Positions 63,126 through 64,000 of a stretch of 64,000 nucleotides of DNA are shown in pieces. The notes under the pieces were generated by a model. The model was given only the letters and a program-made list of their open reading frames with translations. It did no database searches and was not told the DNA's origin. The translations under genes were made by a program, and so were the position numbers. How positions within the stretch are numbered: position 1 is the stretch's first letter; every line of letters begins with the position of its first letter. Source of the DNA: Eubacterium ventriosum (lineage in GTDB: Bacteria; Bacillota; Clostridia; Lachnospirales; Lachnospiraceae); contig NZ_CP102282.1 in the NCBI RefSeq assembly GCF_025150745.1, positions 2,429,501 through 2,493,500 on the forward strand. Reading direction: 5' to 3'.

Positions 63126-63998
63126 TTACACTGGCTTACAGGTGCATCCGATTCCCAGTCCATCCGGACCGATATGACAGGACAAACCGAAGGAAAGTTT
63201 ATCACACATGACTTCCATTCCCGGGAAACTTTCTTTAATCTGGTTTACCCATTCTTCTGTCACTTCATCGGTACTGCTGGACGCCGCCATCAGGTACACT
63301 TTACCCGCAGCATATTCTTCTCGGAAATTCGTTTCCAGCTCATGCTTCATTGCATCGATCATAACTTTACGTGATTTCTTCATACCACGGCATTTCTGGT
63401 AGATATCAAGCTTTCCTGTGCTGAAATGCATAACAGGTTTGATATTCAGGACATCTGCTGCCAAAGCTGTCACAGAGCTGACTCTTCCTCCTTTTTTGAG
63501 ATATTTCAGTGTGCTGAGACCGATATAAATTGTCATTTTTTCTCTGGTTTCTTCAAGAATTTTCTTGATTTCGACTACACTGTATCCTTCTTCTGCCATT
63601 TCTACTGCATCAAGAACAGAACGATGCATCGGGGTTGCCACACGACCGTTATCTACGACAAACACCTTACCGGCAAATTCATCTTCATTTGCCATGGCTT
63701 CTGCTGTCATACAGGACCCACTTAAAGCACTACTAAGAGGAATATAAACAATCTCCTCATATTCTTTCAGCATCTCTTTCCACATATCCATAACTTCTGT
63801 TGGTGACGGCTGAGATGTAGATACATCTACGCCCTTTCGAAGCATATCATAAAATTCATCTCTGGAAAGATCTACTCCTTCACGATACACTTTCTCTCCG
63901 ATATAAAAGGGCATCGGTAGTACCTTAATTCCGAGTCTCTGCGCTTCTTCGCTCAAAATTCCACTGTGGCTGTCTGTCATGATTCCTATTTTCTTCAT
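63126..63998 (-). CDS. DegV-family fatty-acid-binding protein
   Basis: 290 residues, complete. IGIMTDSHSGILSEEAQRLG, STSQPSPTEVMDMWKEMLKE (Thr-Ser of the lipid carboxylate site), IPLSSALSGSCMTAEAMANE and LKYLKKGGRVSSVTALAADV (~160) are the DegV blocks. Members bind a fatty acid and in Firmicutes act as FakB, delivering it to the FakA kinase. No fakA is nearby. It reads away from the transposase debris and is G-C-richer than the first 50 kb. Confidence 0.93.
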   Translation of the reverse strand: MKKIGIMTDSHSGILSEEAQRLGIKVLPMPFYIGEKVYREGVDLSRDEFYDMLRKGVDVSTSQPSPTEVMDMWKEMLKEYEEIVYIPLSSALSGSCMTAEAMANEDEFAGKVFVVDNGRVATPMHRSVLDAVEMAEEGYSVVEIKKILEETREKMTIYIGLSTLKYLKKGGRVSSVTALAADVLNIKPVMHFSTGKLDIYQKCRGMKKSRKVMIDAMKHELETNFREEYAAGKVYLMAASSSTDEVTEEWVNQIKESFPGMEVMCDKLSFGLSCHIGPDGLGIGCTCKPV

Positions 63999-64000
63999 AA

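Overview
The window looks like chromosome of an AT-rich, Gram-positive gut anaerobe, most likely a Lachnospiraceae (Clostridia) member. The reasons are AT-rich codon use, AGGAGG-type ribosome sites, secreted proteins with Thr-rich linkers and bacterial Ig-like anchors, an ABC sugar importer beside a YesM/YesN-type two-component system, a bile-salt-hydrolase-like gene and several serine recombinases. The last 10 kb reads visibly richer in G+C and is full of transposase debris. No rRNA, tRNA or CRISPR array was recognised.

Layout. 1-6.6 kb: the N-terminal part of an SNF2-like helicase of the kind found on integrative conjugative elements, a PcfJ-like protein, an unknown protein coupled to a WYL-domain regulator, a cysteine phosphatase-like protein, a metallophosphoesterase and an orphan. 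6.9-8.8 kb: a flavin-transfer operon (ApbE, NusG-II protein, Gx transporter). 9-10.4 kb: a probable toxin-antitoxin pair, an HTH-DUF3990 fusion plus partner, whose promoter lies in a 39-bp tandem repeat. 10.5-13.5 kb: MATE and LysR remnants, a carboxymuconolactone decarboxylase-cupin fusion, a flavodoxin, YbjQ and MerR.

13.7-29.4 kb is the most coherent locus: an ABC sugar importer, a histidine kinase/AraC response regulator pair, a 1629-residue GH81 endo-beta-1,3-glucanase and a 1249-residue secreted protein with three discoidin-like domains and a plant-BSP-like zinc peptidase domain. Four promoters here share a roughly 35-bp element abutting a TTGAGA/TTGAAA -35 box with exactly 17-bp spacing, which points to one regulon. 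The two secreted enzymes also share a repeated 90-residue module. 29.5-35.1 kb: GlnB-Amt, a secreted amidase, and a TAXI binding protein placed with a GltS symporter and a tiny repeat protein. 35.2-38.1 kb: gene remnants, an internally deleted IS3-type element with both ends present, and an arsenate reductase-like gene.

38.2-51.7 kb is a carbohydrate locus of unknown substrate: a Gat-type PTS (IIA, IIB, IIC), a SorC regulator, a zinc polyol dehydrogenase, a split transketolase, two class II aldolases, a 2-hydroxyacid dehydrogenase, an iron alcohol dehydrogenase and two HAD phosphatases. It suggests import and phosphorylation of a polyol or branched sugar, oxidation to a ketose phosphate and two-carbon transfer.

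51.9-57.1 kb: serine recombinases sit between a truncated XRE regulator and a dinB gene cut after about 120 codons, next to a LexA-like HTH-S24 regulator with a 14-bp palindromic operator candidate. 57.2-63 kb: ftsH and a bile-salt-hydrolase-like gene, flanked by a short direct repeat and followed by remnants of IS4, IS110 and IS1182 elements and of cardiolipin synthase. A DegV lipid-binding protein ends the window.
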